A DNA stretch of 64,000 bases from Acanthaster planci (Eukaryota > Echinodermata > Asteroidea > Valvatida > Acanthasteridae). Shown here piece by piece: positions 63,001 to 64,000 of this stretch; position 1 is the first letter of the stretch; each line of letters begins with the position of its first letter. Made by a program: the position numbers and the translations under genes. The stretch covers positions 1,750,255 through 1,814,254 of the forward strand of contig NW_019091384.1 in assembly GCF_001949145.1 (NCBI RefSeq), given 5' to 3'. Under the pieces are notes generated by a model. That model ran no database searches and had not been told where the DNA came from. It was given only the letters and a program-made list of their open reading frames with translations.

Positions 63001-64000
63001 CGATCATTTTCCGCTTCTCTGCTCAGATCAATACACGCAGGCTGGCACGCGTATGGCAGGGCCTCGACTTCAAATCTGACCCACTCCGTGAAAATGAGTC
63101 TTATGTCGCCAGAGCCACTCTTTGAGTTTTAATTTGTATTGGAAAGTGCAAATTTAGTTTTTGCTTTGATATATCACTCAGTTTGGCATCCGGATGACAG
63201 TGGATACTCCATGGTGAAAAATGCTATGGGTTCCTATTGGTTTACGCTGTGCAAAATTGTTATAAAGGACTTTTAACTCCAAGGTGGCCCTTGCGACGTG
63301 AGACTCGTTTTCACAGAGTTGATGACAAAGGACATTACAATGAAACCATTTTTCAGATTCAGAGGAAACTGTTGAGGAGCGATTTGCAAGCATGGATCCA
63401 CCGTTCGGCTGTGAGATGATCCCATTTTTAGGACCAAACTGTTGGCAATCAGCCCATCTGGTTTACAATACCCCTGTTTCAAAAGCCATGATGAAAATTA
63501 TACGACTTTCCATTGTTCTGATGGCATCTGCGTCGTGTAGGACAGCAATAACGAGGTGAGTGTTGCACCTCAAGCATTTGGATGAAATGAAATAGATGAT
63601 GCATAATGTAAGTCACCTAATATGAACAGCAGTAGCAATATTATACCTCTACATGTCATTTGCCTTTTGTCTAACAGTAACACACTGCGTAAACTATTGT
63701 CATTTTTCACAAGTCGACCACATTGAATTGACAATGGAGTTTGTTTTTTTAATTTTCGCACCTGACAATAAATATATGAAAGTACTGAAATAAAACTTCA
63801 TTACAAATTAATGTCACTTAGGCTGATGAAGAATTAAAATTGAGATTATTATATCTACATGTTTTAAGTCACATTTTAATTAATGAAAAATGAAAGAGAG
63901 TTGTGGGACGCGAATAAGTCTGGCACGTTCCACCATCATTTAACCAGTTACAATGAGTAAGATAGACTCTGGCAACAAAATTAAACCAGCTTCCCCTTGA
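60063..64000. other. Noncoding right end, no gene seen
   Basis: Upstream of peptide copy 5 no sixth leader exon or four-cysteine exon was found on either strand by eye. The longest open frame (61048-61521, +) is T-rich and featureless in its second half. Confidence 0.45.

Overview
The window is genomic DNA of a marine deuterostome invertebrate, most likely an echinoderm and perhaps a sea star. The genes have introns, the protein orthologues are animal ones, tRNA-derived SINE, LINE, MITE and foldback remnants are frequent, and the words TAGGCCTA/GTAGGCCTAC recur, as they often do in echinoderm DNA. The species is an inference; no sequence search was possible. There is one unread base (N) at 23164.

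Left part (1-14.5 kb): three conserved single genes. The 3' end of an NHL-repeat protein gene lies on + (1221-2743). A two-exon two-pore-domain potassium channel gene lies on + (5354-8032), with its intron inside the codon for the first glycine of the first selectivity filter. ANAPC13, a small subunit of the anaphase-promoting complex, lies on - in two coding exons (12449 down to 11349). A long foldback element and a perfect 26-bp hairpin lie just upstream of ANAPC13.

Right part (18-60 kb): the most interesting content. Five related genes lie head-to-tail on the - strand, each encoding a short secreted prepropeptide (copies 1-5, numbered by increasing coordinate). Each has a TATA box, a short noncoding first exon, a second exon with ATG, signal peptide, mostly acidic propeptide, a Lys-Arg cleavage site and the first 7-11 residues of the mature peptide, then a phase-1 intron. 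A third exon supplies the rest of a cationic mature peptide with the spacing C-x8-C-x-C-x(11-14)-C. Copies 2 and 3 have nearly identical leader exons but strongly different mature exons. Copy 5 appears to have lost the last cysteine through a one-base shift. The layout is that of host-defence (antimicrobial) peptides, but peptide signalling or toxin-like roles cannot be excluded. The two coding exons in each gene were joined by matching splice phases and by the shared cysteine pattern.

Between the peptide genes there is mostly noncoding DNA with repeats: a decayed LINE (33.7-35.0 kb), a SINE (28.3 kb), a MITE (24.6 kb), a second foldback element (49.3-49.6 kb), minisatellites, and one orphan promoter-like block near 31.5 kb. 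I saw no convincing gene in 60.1-64 kb.
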